DNA of 64,000 nt from Sphingopyxis sp. GTDB lineage: Bacteria > Pseudomonadota > Alphaproteobacteria > Sphingomonadales > Sphingomonadaceae. The first letter of the stretch is position 1; every line of letters begins with the position of its first letter. Shown piece after piece: positions 43,514 to 52,715 of this stretch. A model generated the notes under the pieces. The model searched no databases. It saw nothing but the letters and a program-made list of their open reading frames with translations, and was not told the DNA's origin. The stretch lies in NCBI RefSeq assembly GCF_016704835.1, contig NZ_JADIZJ010000001.1, forward strand, positions 496,001 to 560,000. The letters run 5' to 3'. The position numbers were made by a program, and so were the translations under genes.

Positions 43514-45226
43514 TTACCGCCCCTGACTGCGCCAGCGTTTGACCACCCGCTCGAGGATCTCGGCCTCGCCGCCGGTCTCCTTCCACAGCTTCGAGAACAG
43601 CGGGTCGCTCGAGGCGGGTCGCTTTTCTTCTTCCAACGTATCAAGATACACGCGGATCGGGATCGACACGCCTTCGCCGCAAACGATACATTCGCGGTTG
43701 CGCAGCGCGGGGATCGAATCGATGAATCCGCGCGCGCCTTCGGGCATCGCCGCTTTGACGAAATGCTGGTCGCGCTCGTTGTTGAGGCGCATCGAAATGA
43801 TCGTGCCGCACTGTGACAGCACGCCTTCAGCCAGATCGGACGGGCGCTGGGTGATCAGCCCCAGCGACACGCCATATTTACGGCCTTCTTTGGCGATCCG
43901 TTCCAGAATCTTGCGCACCGCCTGCCCGGTCCCGACGTCTTTCGACGGGATATAGCGATGCGCTTCTTCGCAAACGAGCAGGATCGGGCGTTGCGGTTCG
44001 CCGCGCGACCAGATTGCATAGTCAAAGGTCAGGCGCGACAGCACCGCGACGACGACCCCGGTGATATCCGAAGGCACCCCCGAAACGTCGATGATCGAAA
44101 TCGGTCGCCCGTCCGACGGCAAGCGAAAAATCTTGCCGAGAAAGCCCGCCATCGTGTCGGCGACGAGCATGCCCGAGAACATAAAATTATAACGCGGGTC
44201 AGCGCGCATTTCTTCGATCTTGCCCTTGATCCGCATGAACGGCGCGGTTGAAGTGGCCTTGTCGAGCCTGCCCATTTCATTGGTCAGGATGCCGAGCAGG
44301 TCAGAGAGAAGATAGGGTATCGGCGAATCGACAGTGATTTTCGACATGCCTTCGGCCAGCCGGTTCTTCGTGCGTGCCTGCAACAGGCAGCGCGACAGCA
44401 CGTCGCAGTCCGCCTGACGGTCACGACCTTCGGCGGTGACGAACACTTCACAATGTTCCTCAAAGTTCATCAGCCAATAGGGCATGGCCAAGTTATCGAC
44501 GTCGAACAGCGCGCCGATACCCTTGAACGCCGCCGAATATTCGCCGTGCGGGTCGATCATCACGATATGACCCTGCGGCGCGAGTTCGCAGATCTTGTGC
44601 AGGATCAGCGCGGCGCTGGTCGATTTACCCGTACCGGTCGAGCCGAGCAGCGCAAAATGCTTGCCGAGCATAGCGTCGACATAGAGCGAGCCGCGAATAT
44701 CCTTGGTCGGATAGACGGTGCCGATTTCGACATGCGCGCGTTCGTCGGCGGCATAAATTTGCTTGAGGTCGGCGCTGGTCGCGGCGAACACCTGGCTGCC
44801 CGGAATCGGATAGCGGGTGACGCCGCGCCGGAAATTCGAAATTCGGCCGGTGATCTTTTCTTCTTCGCCTTCGCCCAGAAAATCGATCGTCGCAACGATC
44901 AACCCTTCGCCGCGGGCGTGCAATTGCTGGTCACGGATGCTGGCGATCAGCCAGATATTGCCAACGCGGACCTTGACCTGCGCCCCGACTTGTCCGGCCA
45001 TGGCTACCGCAGCGTCGCTCGATCCCGCCAAATTACCGATCGTCGCGGCGTCCAGCAGGATGCGTGAAGCCGAACCCGAAATATCGGTGACTTCGCCGAT
45101 CATCAGATCGTCGCGATGATGGTTGATCACCGGGGCCACCGAAGCCGACGCACCGCCGCCGGCGAGCCGAACATGCTGCGCCGCCGTCGAATCACCGACG
45201 GGAAATCCGCCACTCTGCATATCCAT
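43514..45226 (-). CDS. HerA-like DNA-translocating ATPase
   Basis: The 570-residue protein has an N-terminal HAS-barrel-like domain (about 40-110), then a HerA/FtsK-type ATPase with Walker A GSTGTGKST, the DPHGEYSAAF segment, Walker B PILLVCEEAHRY, and the C-terminal ITQRPSDL and SMRLNNERDQHFV motifs. HerA proteins form hexamers that move along DNA, usually with the nuclease NurA, in end resection or in defence systems. No NurA or effector gene is adjacent here. The start is the ATG at 45226 after GGCGGGG. Its neighbours, VOC on one side and TIGR02186 on the other, give no clear hint. Confidence 0.9.
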   Translation of the reverse strand: MDMQSGGFPVGDSTAAQHVRLAGGGASASVAPVINHHRDDLMIGEVTDISGSASRILLDAATIGNLAGSSDAAVAMAGQVGAQVKVRVGNIWLIASIRDQQLHARGEGLIVATIDFLGEGEEEKITGRISNFRRGVTRYPIPGSQVFAATSADLKQIYAADERAHVEIGTVYPTKDIRGSLYVDAMLGKHFALLGSTGTGKSTSAALILHKICELAPQGHIVMIDPHGEYSAAFKGIGALFDVDNLAMPYWLMNFEEHCEVFVTAEGRDRQADCDVLSRCLLQARTKNRLAEGMSKITVDSPIPYLLSDLLGILTNEMGRLDKATSTAPFMRIKGKIEEMRADPRYNFMFSGMLVADTMAGFLGKIFRLPSDGRPISIIDVSGVPSDITGVVVAVLSRLTFDYAIWSRGEPQRPILLVCEEAHRYIPSKDVGTGQAVRKILERIAKEGRKYGVSLGLITQRPSDLAEGVLSQCGTIISMRLNNERDQHFVKAAMPEGARGFIDSIPALRNRECIVCGEGVSIPIRVYLDTLEEEKRPASSDPLFSKLWKETGGEAEILERVVKRWRSQGR

Positions 45227-45313
45227 CAAAACGCCCCGCCTAAAATGGTCCCGGACGTCGGTATCGCAGGTCAGGGTAAATATAGGCTAAAGACTTCCTG
45301 TCCGGACCCTGGT

Positions 45314-46087
45314 TCAACGACGGCGGAAAATCGCCGACGCAGCATAGCCGAGCAGCAGCGACAAGATCACCGCCGTCAGGCCATAAAGAAAGCCGTGGCG
45401 TTGCGCCGCCAGCGCAACAAAGCGTTCGAACCCCGCCTTGCGGATCTGCACGTCGCGCGAGGCGACGGCAAGCACCCGGCCGCGACTGATCAAAAATGTC
45501 TCGGCACGATAAGTACCCACCGGGACGCGCGCCGGCACCGGGATACGTGCGCGATAGAGGACCCCTTCGGTAATTTCGACCGCTGCCGGATTTTCATAGA
45601 ATAGCCCGAGCCGACGATAAAGATCGGTCAGGCCCGCTTCAAAGCGTTGCAGCTTGCTTGCCTCCGAAAACTCGGTCGGCGACATCGACAGATTGGCGAG
45701 CCCCAGTTCGAAAATCGCCGCGGTACGTTCGTCGACCAGCTTGTCGATCGGGCGCGACGATCCGATCGCGTAAAATCCCGGCGATGTGCGAAGCCGAATG
45801 CTGCTCGCGTTAACCCATATCCCGGCAACCCGCCGCTTTTCGCGCAGCACGATCGGGCGCATCGGTCCTTTCAGCACGACGACGATGTCGGCGCGGTCGT
45901 CGGGCAGTCGCTGGTCGGGATAGAGGATGGCGCCGAACAGCAGCAACTCCTCACCGGTAAAGCTGTACTGGATATCGATCGCGCGGCTCGACACATCGGG
46001 AACCAGCCGCGGATCGGCCGCCTTCGCCGTGCCAACCGGAAGCATCAGCGCCGCGAGCCACAGGATCAAGGCGGCCCGACACATCAT
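45314..46087 (-). CDS. TIGR02186-type envelope protein
   Basis: The 257-residue protein has a signal peptide (MMCRAALILWLAALMLPVGTAKA), a periplasmic beta-rich domain with LVPDVSSRAIDIQYSFTGEE and LLLFGAILYPD, and one C-terminal membrane helix (LYGLTAVILSLLLGYAASAIF) with a basic tail. This matches the conserved alphaproteobacterial TIGR02186 family of unknown function. It overlaps the stop of the TSUP permease gene by 4 bp. The pairing with a TSUP permease is recurrent in the group, which suggests that it assists the permease in sulfur-oxyanion or organic-acid export. Confidence 0.85.
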   Translation of the reverse strand: MMCRAALILWLAALMLPVGTAKAADPRLVPDVSSRAIDIQYSFTGEELLLFGAILYPDQRLPDDRADIVVVLKGPMRPIVLREKRRVAGIWVNASSIRLRTSPGFYAIGSSRPIDKLVDERTAAIFELGLANLSMSPTEFSEASKLQRFEAGLTDLYRRLGLFYENPAAVEITEGVLYRARIPVPARVPVGTYRAETFLISRGRVLAVASRDVQIRKAGFERFVALAAQRHGFLYGLTAVILSLLLGYAASAIFRRR

Positions 46088-46992
46088 TGCACCGAGTAAA
46101 TTTCATCGGGCCGGATGAACAGGCCGACCGCCATTTGCAGCGCCACCAGCAGCACGATCACCGCCAGCGCGAGCCGCAGATATTCGGGCCGCGCCTTTTG
46201 CGCAAAGCGCGCCCCGAATTGCGCCCCGACGACGCTGCCGAGCAGCAGCAGCCCCGCGAGTACAATGTCGACCGCGCCGGTGGTGAGCGCGTGAACCATC
46301 GTCGTTGCGATCGTCACGAACAGGATCTGGAACAGCGAGGTGCCGACGACGACCTGCGTTCCCATGCCGAGCAGATACAGCATCGCCGGGACCATGATGA
46401 AGCCACCGCCGACTCCGAGCAGCATCGTCAGCACCCCGCCGATCATTCCGAGCAGCAGCGGCGCGAGCGGTGAGATGTAAAGGCCCGAACGATAGAAGCG
46501 CCAGCGCAGCGGCAGATTGGCAACCATCGGATGATGGCGCCGCTTGCGCGCGGGAGCGGGCAATCCGGCCTGCGCAGCACGATAGCTGCCCCACGCCTCG
46601 CGCCCCATGAACGTACCGACCGTACCGAGCAGCGCGACATAGAGCACCGAAATTACCGTATCGATTTGCCCCCAGGCGGTGAGCAGTTCGAACAACCCGG
46701 CGCCGATCAGCGACCCCAGCAGCCCGCCAGCGACCAGCACCGCGCCCATCCGCAGATCGACCCCGTCGCGTTCCAGATGCGCCATCACCCCCGACACGCT
46801 CGCGCCGGTGACCTGCGTCGCCGCTGACGCAGCGGCGACGGTCGGCGGGATCCCGTAAAAGATCAGCAAAGGCGTGGTCAGGAACCCGCCGCCGACGCCG
46901 AACATACCCGACAGAAACCCGACGCCGCCGCCAAGCAAGACGATGACCAGTGCATTGACCGACAGATTGGCGACAGGAAGGTAAAGGTCCAT
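46084..46992 (-). CDS. TSUP (TauE/SafE) family permease
   Basis: This 302-residue inner-membrane protein has two repeated halves: GGGVGFLSGMFGVGGGFLTT followed by PLLIFYGIPPTVAAASAATQ, then MIGGVLTMLLGVGGGFIMVP followed by AMLYLLGMGTQVVVGTSLFQ. TauE/SafE carriers move sulfite, sulfonates or other small anions. The Gly-rich GVGGGF repeat is diagnostic. The partner protein at 45314-46087 overlaps its stop codon. The substrate cannot be told from sequence. Confidence 0.9.
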   Translation of the reverse strand: MDLYLPVANLSVNALVIVLLGGGVGFLSGMFGVGGGFLTTPLLIFYGIPPTVAAASAATQVTGASVSGVMAHLERDGVDLRMGAVLVAGGLLGSLIGAGLFELLTAWGQIDTVISVLYVALLGTVGTFMGREAWGSYRAAQAGLPAPARKRRHHPMVANLPLRWRFYRSGLYISPLAPLLLGMIGGVLTMLLGVGGGFIMVPAMLYLLGMGTQVVVGTSLFQILFVTIATTMVHALTTGAVDIVLAGLLLLGSVVGAQFGARFAQKARPEYLRLALAVIVLLVALQMAVGLFIRPDEIYSVQ

Positions 46993-47097
46993 GGGCCTCG
47001 AAACATGCGTCTGCGGCGTAAAACTGCGCCGAGTCCGATGACCCTAGAGTATTTTTTCGGTGCGGGGAATCGGCTGTACCGCTATTTTTGCGGCAGC

Positions 47098-47960
47098 TTA
47101 AAAGTCGCTCGCAAGCGTCAGCGCCAATCCGCGTTTGCGCCGCGCATTTACCGCAAACCGCTGGCGCCGGTCGAGCGCGATCCGGCTGCCGTCGCCGACA
47201 TTCGGCAGGCTCAGGGTCAACCGCGGCCCGACGTCGACGCGCGCCGCACCCGGCTGAACCGCCCCCCGCCGCCAGCGCACCGATCCGCAACGGCGCGTCC
47301 TCGTCGGGGCCAAGTCGGCGGTCGATCACATTCGCCCCATCGGCAAATCCATCGCGCTGCGCCCCAACCATGCCCGCCTGTCCATTAGCTTCGAGCCGGA
47401 ATCCACACGGTAGCGCGACATCGCCGACCCCGCCGGTGACCTTCGCGGCGAACGCGGTGCCCCGTTCTTTGCCCACTGCCAGGCGCTGTTCAACCAAGAC
47501 ATCGACCGCCCAATGCCCGACCGGAGCAAAAGCCAAAGCAAGCTCGCGCGGTTCACGGCGCCGCACCGCCAACGTCGCGCGGCCATACGCGCGAGCGCGA
47601 CCGGTATCGCCGAACCCCTAAGCGACCCGAAATCCGGCCTGACTGCCGCCCAGCTGGCTTGCTGCCGCGATGCCTTCAGGCGCGCACAAAGCGCCATCGC
47701 GCAGATTGAGCCGGCCGCCGAGCAACCAGCCGGCGATCTGGCGCCGCATCCAGAATGGCTTGCCCTGCCCCGGCGCCGCCTGTTCTGTTCACTGACCGAG
47801 TACCAGTCGGCCTTGCTGCGCCGCACGGCCATCCGCAACGCTCCGCCCAACAGGTCGTCGAGCCCGATCAACAGGATGCTCACCGACGCAAACAGCATCC
47901 GTTCGTAGCTGGTCCCACGGCCGAGCCATTCCAGCCATGCGGTCGATAGCGCGACCCACC
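47098..47960 (-). pseudogene. Degenerate outer-membrane-type protein (NfrA C-terminal-domain-like)
   Basis: Three minus-strand frames together read like one beta-barrel-type C-terminus. From the 5' side they are SYERMLFASVS and ALRMAVRRSKADWYSVSEQN, then YGRATLAVRRREPRELALAF, GHWAVDVLVEQRLAVGKERG and LEANGQAGMVGAQRDGFADG, then QPGAARVDVGPRLTLSLPNV and ALTLASDF with a stop at 47098. The pattern resembles the C-terminal domain of phage N4 adsorption protein A-like proteins. At least two frameshifts and an in-frame stop break it. No ribosome-binding site or signal peptide remains. The rest of the 1088-bp gap between the TSUP permease and nhaA (46993-48080) shows nothing else. Confidence 0.5.
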
Positions 47961-48080
47961 GGCCTCGTGCCGGCGTGGCACCCACACCGACAGTGCTAAA
48001 TCCCAAGGTGAATTTGTAAAGACAGGCGCCAAGAGCTAGGACACCGGCACCGCTGACGGCACAAGAGGAATGATCGTTCG

Positions 48081-49367
48081 ATGAATGGCAGAATTGCGCC
48101 GCCTTCGGCGCTGCGCGACTTTCTTGAGAGCGAAAGCGCCGGCGGCATGCTGCTGATTTTCGCCGCCATAATGGCGATGATTATTGCTAATTCGGCGCTG
48201 GGCGATGCGTACCATCATGCGATCCATGCGGTGACGGGTCCGGTGCTGACCGACAAGCTCGGGCCGATGACGGTCCATCTGTGGATAAACGACGGATTGA
48301 TGGCGGTTTTTTTCCTGCTCGTCGGGCTCGAAATCAAGCGTGAGTTCGTTGACGGACGGCTCGCCAGCTGGGACCGGCGGCGGCTGCCGTTCATCGCCGC
48401 GGCGGCGGGGATGGCCGTGCCCGCGGCGCTGTATCTGATGTTTGCCGGCTCGACGCCGGGGCTGGCGCAAGGCTGGGCGATTCCCGCCGCCACCGACATC
48501 GCCTTTGCGATGGGGGTGCTCGCGCTCCTCGGCAAGCGCGCGCCGACATCGCTCAAGCTGTTCCTCGTAACTGTCGCGATCGTCGACGACATGGGCGCGG
48601 TGGCGATCATCGCGCTCTTCTACACCGCCGAAATCAACCTGGCCGCACTCGGCGCCGCCGCCGCAATCCTGAGCGCGATGTTCGTGATGAACCGGCAAGG
48701 GGTAAAAAGCCTGCCGCTCTACCTGCTGATGTTCCTGTTGCTGTGGTACGCGATGCTGCTGTCGGGCGTCCACGCCACCATCGCCGGTGTGCTGGCGGCG
48801 ATGGCGATCCCGTTCGAGCGCACCCCTGGCGCCCCCGACAGCCAGACCTCGCCGCTCCACCGGCTCGAACATGGGCTCCACCCCTGGGTCGCCTTTGCGA
48901 TCGTGCCGCTGTTCGGTTTCGCCAACGCCGGGGTCGATGTCGGCGGACTGACCGCCGAACAGCTGTTCGCGCCGCTGCCGCTCGGCATCGCGGCGGGGTT
49001 GTTCTTCGGCAAGCAGATCGGCATTTTCGGCAGCGTGTGGCTGGCGGTCAAACTCGGCATCGCGGGAAAGCTGCGCGGGGCGACCTGGCTGCAAATTTAT
49101 GGCGTCGCAATGCTCTGCGGGATCGGGTTCACCATGAGCCTGTTCATTGGCGGGCTCGCCTTCCCTGGCAATGCGCTGCTAATCGAAGAGGCCAAGATCG
49201 GCATCCTGATGGGATCGCTCGCCGCGGCGCTTGTCGGTTTTACCGTTCTGCGCTTTGCCCCGCTCCATCACCAGCATGAAGCGGTCGAGCGCGAATCCGA
49301 TGCCGAAATCGCCGCCGACGGCGATGTCGAGGACACCTCCGAAGACGATGAGCCCCTAACCGCATGA
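48081..49367 (+). CDS. nhaA: Na+/H+ antiporter NhaA
   Basis: NhaA exchanges two protons for one sodium ion across the inner membrane and sets pH and salt tolerance. The 428-residue protein has about twelve helices and the family core: the catalytic Asp pair Asp169-Asp170 in AIVDDMGAVAI, the HLWINDGLMAVFFLLVGLE segment and the GIGFTMSLFIGGLAF segment. The C-terminal 35 residues are an acidic cytoplasmic tail. The ribosome-binding site AGAGGA is upstream. Its stop overlaps the next ATG by 4 bp. Confidence 0.96.
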   Translation: MNGRIAPPSALRDFLESESAGGMLLIFAAIMAMIIANSALGDAYHHAIHAVTGPVLTDKLGPMTVHLWINDGLMAVFFLLVGLEIKREFVDGRLASWDRRRLPFIAAAAGMAVPAALYLMFAGSTPGLAQGWAIPAATDIAFAMGVLALLGKRAPTSLKLFLVTVAIVDDMGAVAIIALFYTAEINLAALGAAAAILSAMFVMNRQGVKSLPLYLLMFLLLWYAMLLSGVHATIAGVLAAMAIPFERTPGAPDSQTSPLHRLEHGLHPWVAFAIVPLFGFANAGVDVGGLTAEQLFAPLPLGIAAGLFFGKQIGIFGSVWLAVKLGIAGKLRGATWLQIYGVAMLCGIGFTMSLFIGGLAFPGNALLIEEAKIGILMGSLAAALVGFTVLRFAPLHHQHEAVERESDAEIAADGDVEDTSEDDEPLTA

Positions 49368-50719
49368 TGTGCAAGTCAACGACGCTGGCGCTGGCCGCCG
49401 CCACCATCCTGTCGGGCTGCGCAACCGGCCAGACCGCGCGCGTTTCCGGCACCTCCGACATCGCCGCAATTAACGTCCGCCGCACTCCGGCCTCGGCGCA
49501 GGCGCTGAACGACATTGCCGCAACCTACCTCCGGCTGACACTCGAGATCGGTACCCACGAGGACGGCTATATCGACGCCTATTACGGCCCGCCCGAGCTG
49601 AAGACCGCGGCCGAGGCAGCACCGCGCGACAAGCCGGCCTTGCTCGCCGCAACGCGCGATCTGACCGCTCGGCTCAACGACACCGCGCGCCGCCTGTCCG
49701 ACCCGCAGGACCGCCGCCGCGCCGCTTTCTTGCGCGCCCAGCTGCGCGCCGGCGAAACGCGGCTCATGATGATGCAGGGCACGCGCTTCGCCTTCGCCGA
49801 CGAAGCTGAGCGCCTGTTCGGCGTCCGCCCGCAGCTCCAACCCTTCGCCAGCTATGACCAGCATCTCGCCGCGGTTGAGGCGCTCGTTCCCGGCATCGGT
49901 CCGCTCGCGACGCGGGTCGAGGCCTTTCTCGATCGTTTCACCATTCCCAAGGGCCGGCTGCAAAAGGTGTTCGACGTCGCGATCGCGCGCTGCCGCGGCC
50001 GCAGCCTCGCGCATATTCCGATGCCCGATGGCGAGAGCTTCCGGCTCGAGTTCGTCACCGGCAAAAGCTGGAGCGGCTATAATTATTATCAGGGCGCCTA
50101 CCACAGCCTGATCCAGGTCAACACCGACCTGCCGATCCGCCTGTCGCGCGCGCTCGACCTCGGCTGTCACGAGGGTTATCCAGGCCACCACCTGCTCAAC
50201 ATGAAGCTCGAGGAAAAGCTGGTCAAAGAGCGCGGCTGGGCCGAATTCAGCGTCTATCCGCTCTACAGCCCGCAAAGCCTGATCGCCGAAGGCACCGCCA
50301 ATTTCGGCATCGACCTCGCCTTTCCCGAAGCGAGTAAGGCCGCGACCGAGCGCGACGTGCTGATGCCGCTCGCCGAAATCCCGGTGCCGTCAGACGATCG
50401 TTACTGGCAGCTGCTCAAGGCGATCGACGCGCTCGCCGGCGCGCGGCTCACCATCGCGCAGCAATATCTCGACGGCGTGATCGACCGTCCCACCGCGGTG
50501 ACGCTGACCCAGAAATATCTGCTGGTGTCGGAAAAACGCGCCGAACAATCGGTCAGCTTCACCGACCAGTATCGCAGCTATGTCATTAACTACGGCCTCG
50601 GCGAAGCCATAGTCCGCGCGCATATCGAACGCGGCAAACCGAGCCGCGACGAGATGTGGAGGCGGATGGCCAAGCTGGTCAGCGAACCGACGCTGCCCGC
50701 GGACCTGCTGACCAAATGA
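49364..50719 (+). CDS. DUF885 lipoprotein, probable metallopeptidase-like
   Basis: The 451-residue protein has a lipoprotein signal with the lipobox LSGC (Cys19), so it should be anchored in the envelope. The DUF885 core contains GCHEGYPGHHLLNMKLEEKL, an HExxxxxH-like metal site, then SPQSLIAEGTANFGIDLAFP with a second acidic ligand. The family is thought to be zinc hydrolase-like, but function is unproven. The ATG overlaps the nhaA stop (ATGA), so both are probably made from one mRNA. It is shorter than many DUF885 proteins. Confidence 0.85.
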   Translation: MMCKSTTLALAAATILSGCATGQTARVSGTSDIAAINVRRTPASAQALNDIAATYLRLTLEIGTHEDGYIDAYYGPPELKTAAEAAPRDKPALLAATRDLTARLNDTARRLSDPQDRRRAAFLRAQLRAGETRLMMMQGTRFAFADEAERLFGVRPQLQPFASYDQHLAAVEALVPGIGPLATRVEAFLDRFTIPKGRLQKVFDVAIARCRGRSLAHIPMPDGESFRLEFVTGKSWSGYNYYQGAYHSLIQVNTDLPIRLSRALDLGCHEGYPGHHLLNMKLEEKLVKERGWAEFSVYPLYSPQSLIAEGTANFGIDLAFPEASKAATERDVLMPLAEIPVPSDDRYWQLLKAIDALAGARLTIAQQYLDGVIDRPTAVTLTQKYLLVSEKRAEQSVSFTDQYRSYVINYGLGEAIVRAHIERGKPSRDEMWRRMAKLVSEPTLPADLLTK

Positions 50720-50845
50720 AGGGCGCCGCGCCCTTGCTTTGGCTCGGCCAGTCGGGATCACCGCGACGCCCACCCGCGGGGGTGTATCCGCTCGGCTGAT
50801 TGCACCGATCCGCTCAGCCGTGCCATTTTTGCAAGGGAATACCCC

Positions 50846-51610
50846 ATGCTCGACAAAACCGATATCCACGCCCGCCTCGAAGCCCCCGTCCTCAAGGATT
50901 ATGGCGTTTACCTCGCGGTCGACCGCCTCCTCGCCTGCCAGAAACCGCTCGCCGACCTCGTCACTCCCGACGAACTGCAATTCCAGATCGTCCATCAGGT
51001 CGAGGAATTGTGGATGAAGCTCGCCGCCTTCACGCTCGCCGAAATCGACCAGCATTTGCGGGATGGTCAGATCATGCGCGCCATCACCCTGTTCGGCCGC
51101 GTCCATATGCTGCTGCGGATGATGACCGACCAGCTGGCGCTGATCGAAACGATGAGCCCCTATGACTATCAGGCGATCCGGCTTCAGCTCGGCAACGGGT
51201 CGGGGCAGGAAAGCCCGGGGTTCCAGATGCTGTTGACCCTGCCCGCGGGGCTATGGGACTGCTATTGCACCCTCTATCTGGACCCGCAAAACCGGACGCT
51301 CACCGACATTTACGACACCGGCTATGCCCACGACGAAGCCTATCTGGTCGCCGAGGCGCTGATCGAGTTCGACGAGCTGTTCCAGAAATTCCGCGCCCAC
51401 CACATCTACCTCGTCCACCGCTCGATCGGCATGGGATCAAAAGCGATCAGCGGTCGCGCGGTCGACCTGCTCGACGCCGGCGCGCGGCACCGTTTCTTCC
51501 CCGAGCTATGGGCGATCCGTGCGCAAATGACCGACCGCTGGGGCGCCGAATATGGGGTGAAGCGCGATAGCATCCGGCACGGCGAAGCGGGGCATGGTAG
51601 CGGGGTTTAA
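50846..51610 (+). CDS. Tryptophan 2,3-dioxygenase family protein
   Basis: The 254-residue heme-dioxygenase-like protein keeps the TDO landmarks: FQIVHQVEELWMKL with the distal His (about residue 50), LGNGSGQESPGFQML, and HIYLVHRSIGMGSKA with the likely heme-ligand His. The distal part is shorter than in true TDO, and the usual GTGGSSG loop is replaced by GMGSKAISG. It may oxidise tryptophan or a related indole; the change at the loop leaves the substrate open. No kynurenine-pathway gene is adjacent. It stands alone between the DUF885 gene and an inverted repeat. Confidence 0.75.
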   Translation: MLDKTDIHARLEAPVLKDYGVYLAVDRLLACQKPLADLVTPDELQFQIVHQVEELWMKLAAFTLAEIDQHLRDGQIMRAITLFGRVHMLLRMMTDQLALIETMSPYDYQAIRLQLGNGSGQESPGFQMLLTLPAGLWDCYCTLYLDPQNRTLTDIYDTGYAHDEAYLVAEALIEFDELFQKFRAHHIYLVHRSIGMGSKAISGRAVDLLDAGARHRFFPELWAIRAQMTDRWGAEYGVKRDSIRHGEAGHGSGV

Positions 51611-51629
51611 GAGCTCCCTCTGCCGTCGC

Positions 51630-51700
51630 CATTGCGAGCGCAGCGAAGCAGTCAAGGGCGGAGTACGCGGGCTCTGGTTTGCGTCCCTGCGCTCGCAATG
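51630..51700. repeat. Inverted repeat, second copy of the ATTGCGAGCG family
   Basis: CATTGCGAGCGCAG (51630-51643) is the exact reverse complement of 51687-51700. The core is shared with the 30-bp repeat at 9395-9470. It lies between two convergent genes. Confidence 0.8.
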
Positions 51701-51707
51701 ACGAGGG

Positions 51708-52715
51708 TTAGATATCCACCACGATCTTCCCGAAATGCGCATTCGCCGCCTGATGCCCGAATGCATCGGCGAGGCGTTCGAGCGGGAAATTATCGCTGAT
51801 AATCGGGCGAATGCCGTTCGCCTCGATCCCCGCGATCATGTCGAGCTGTTGCTGGCGGCTACCGACGGTCAGCCCCTGCACGCGCAGATTCTTTGCCATC
51901 AGTAACCCGGTCTGCACCGGTCCGGCGAAGCCCGCGAGGACGCCGATCAGCGCGACATGGCCGCCGACGCGGGTCGCCATCATCGACTGGTCGAGCGTAC
52001 CTGCACCGCCGATTTCGACGACGGTATCGACCCCGCGCCCGCCGGTCAGCTCGAGCGCACTGGCGCCCCACCCGGGCACATCCTTATAATTGATCAGCTC
52101 GTCGGCCCCCAGTGCCTTCAGCCGCTCCAGCTTGGCGCCCGACGAGCTTGTCGCGATCACCCGTGCGCCCGCGGCCTTGGCGAATTGCAGCGCGAACACC
52201 GACACCCCGCCGCTGCCCTGCACCAGCACGGTCGATCCCGGCTGCGTCACCCCGTCGACGAACAAAGCGCGCCATGCGGTGAGTCCGGCGCAGGTCAGAG
52301 TCGCGGCCTCGGCGGCGCTGTACCCCTGCGGAACGCCCGTAAACCAGTGCTGCGGCGTCACCACCACTTCGCGCGCGTAACCGTCGATACCGTCGCCCGG
52401 CACGCGGCGAAACGCCGTCGCGGGCGGGGCACCGTCGATCCAGTCGGGAAAGAAGATCGACACGACGGTGTCGCCCGGTTTGAACTGCGTGACCCCCTCG
52501 CCCACCGCCTCGACCGTCCCGGCGCCGTCGGACATCGGGATGCGGCCGTCGGCAGCGGGAATCAATCCGACGACGACGGCATAATCATGAAAATTGAGCG
52601 ACGACGCAGCGAGCCGCACCCGGATCTCGAACGGCCCCGGATCACCGGGGTCGGCCAGATCGACCAGCGTCAGATTATCGAGCGAGGCGGGGGCGCGAAG
52701 CTGGACCGCCCGCAT
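51708..52715 (-). CDS. Quinone-reductase-like alcohol dehydrogenase (MDR family)
   Basis: The 335-residue medium-chain dehydrogenase/reductase has the nucleotide-binding motif GSGGVSVFALQFAKAAGARV (about 170-189), the N-terminal SSLNFHDYAVVVGLIP and the hinge DGAGTVEAVGEGVTQFKPGD. The structural-zinc cysteines are absent, which places it with NAD(P)H-dependent zinc-free oxidoreductases of the QOR group. I chose the ATG at 52715, which shares one base with the stop of the D-aminoacylase gene (TAATG). The two are therefore co-translated and may act on related substrates. Confidence 0.88.
   Translation of the reverse strand: MRAVQLRAPASLDNLTLVDLADPGDPGPFEIRVRLAASSLNFHDYAVVVGLIPAADGRIPMSDGAGTVEAVGEGVTQFKPGDTVVSIFFPDWIDGAPPATAFRRVPGDGIDGYAREVVVTPQHWFTGVPQGYSAAEAATLTCAGLTAWRALFVDGVTQPGSTVLVQGSGGVSVFALQFAKAAGARVIATSSSGAKLERLKALGADELINYKDVPGWGASALELTGGRGVDTVVEIGGAGTLDQSMMATRVGGHVALIGVLAGFAGPVQTGLLMAKNLRVQGLTVGSRQQQLDMIAGIEANGIRPIISDNFPLERLADAFGHQAANAHFGKIVVDI

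Noticed and set aside
46103..47572. A 489-codon minus-strand open frame covering the TSUP permease and the degenerate gene
   Set aside because: Most of it is out of frame with the conserved TSUP protein; only its first third coincides with the ruined barrel gene.
48036..49094. A 352-codon minus-strand open frame opposite nhaA
   Set aside because: It is antisense to a complete, motif-bearing nhaA gene and is low-complexity Arg/Gln/His-rich sequence.
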